Of a stretch of 6,533 nt of DNA, positions 6,430 through 6,533 are shown one piece after another. The first letter of the stretch is position 1. Each line of letters starts with the position of its first letter. Source of the stretch: Paracoccaceae bacterium. GTDB lineage: Bacteria; Pseudomonadota; Alphaproteobacteria; Rhodobacterales; Rhodobacteraceae. The stretch is from the NCBI GenBank assembly GCA_007134805.1, contig SLKB01000072.1, positions 1 through 6,533 on the forward strand, given 5' to 3'. The position numbers and the translations under genes were made by a program. The notes beneath the pieces are model-generated. The model was not told the DNA's origin. It saw nothing but the letters and a program-made list of their open reading frames with translations, and did no database searches.

Positions 6430-6533
6430 ATGCCTTCTGCACCAACCCTGTCAAACTGGATTGCGCTGATCACGCTGGGCTTGATCTGGGGCGCATCCTT
6501 TCTGGGAATCGCGCTCGCGCTGGAGGGCTTTAC
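6430..6533 (+). CDS. EamA/DMT-family transporter (N-terminal fragment)
   Basis: Only the first 34 residues are in the window. They form a short polar lead (MPSAPTLSN) and one hydrophobic helix (WIALITLGLIWGASFLGIAL) with the GxIWGxSF wording typical of the first membrane segment of EamA-domain drug/metabolite transporters. Such proteins have ten helices in two repeats and export or import small metabolites across the inner membrane; the substrate is unknown. ATG 6430 has no clear Shine-Dalgarno. ATG 6422 and ATG 6398 are in other frames. It lies 37 bases after the thioesterase gene, with no terminator-like hairpin between them. Confidence 0.75.
   Translation, partial: MPSAPTLSNWIALITLGLIWGASFLGIALALEGF

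Overview
The window reads as ordinary chromosomal DNA of a high-GC alphaproteobacterium, most likely a member of the Rhodobacterales. This rests on the GC-rich codon use, the wording of the PhoH N-terminal domain, and the block phoH-ybeY-corC-lnt, which is a familiar alphaproteobacterial arrangement. No RNA gene, CRISPR array, insertion sequence, integrase or phage gene was seen. I did not find a clearly novel system. The most unusual points are small-scale ones: non-AUG starts, a possible coupled leader ORF and a convergent gene overlap.

Layout. Positions 1-424 (minus) hold the N-terminal part of a NusG paralogue of the RfaH type, cut by the left edge. A 155-base divergent spacer (425-579) separates it from a four-gene plus-strand operon: phoH (580-1596), ybeY (1589-2122), a CBS-domain CorC/HlyC protein (2138-3022) and lnt (3019-4566). 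Spacing is extremely tight (8-base overlap, 15-base gap, 4-base ATGA overlap), so these genes are almost certainly co-transcribed and partly translationally coupled. The minus-strand deoA gene (4554-5861) converges on lnt and overlaps its end by 13 bases. An 81-base divergent spacer with short inverted repeats then leads to a plus-strand PaaI-like hotdog thioesterase (5943-6392). After a further 37 bases the start of an EamA/DMT transporter runs off the right edge (6430-6533).

How the genes work together. PhoH (ATPase) and YbeY (metal-dependent RNase acting in rRNA maturation and RNA quality control) are a classic RNA-metabolism pair. CorC (ion-transport or membrane-associated CBS protein) and Lnt (last step of lipoprotein N-acylation) are envelope functions carried in the same transcript. 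DeoA (pyrimidine nucleoside salvage), the thioesterase and the transporter show no evident functional link to the operon. The RfaH-like protein probably acts as an elongation or antitermination factor for one or a few long operons outside the window.
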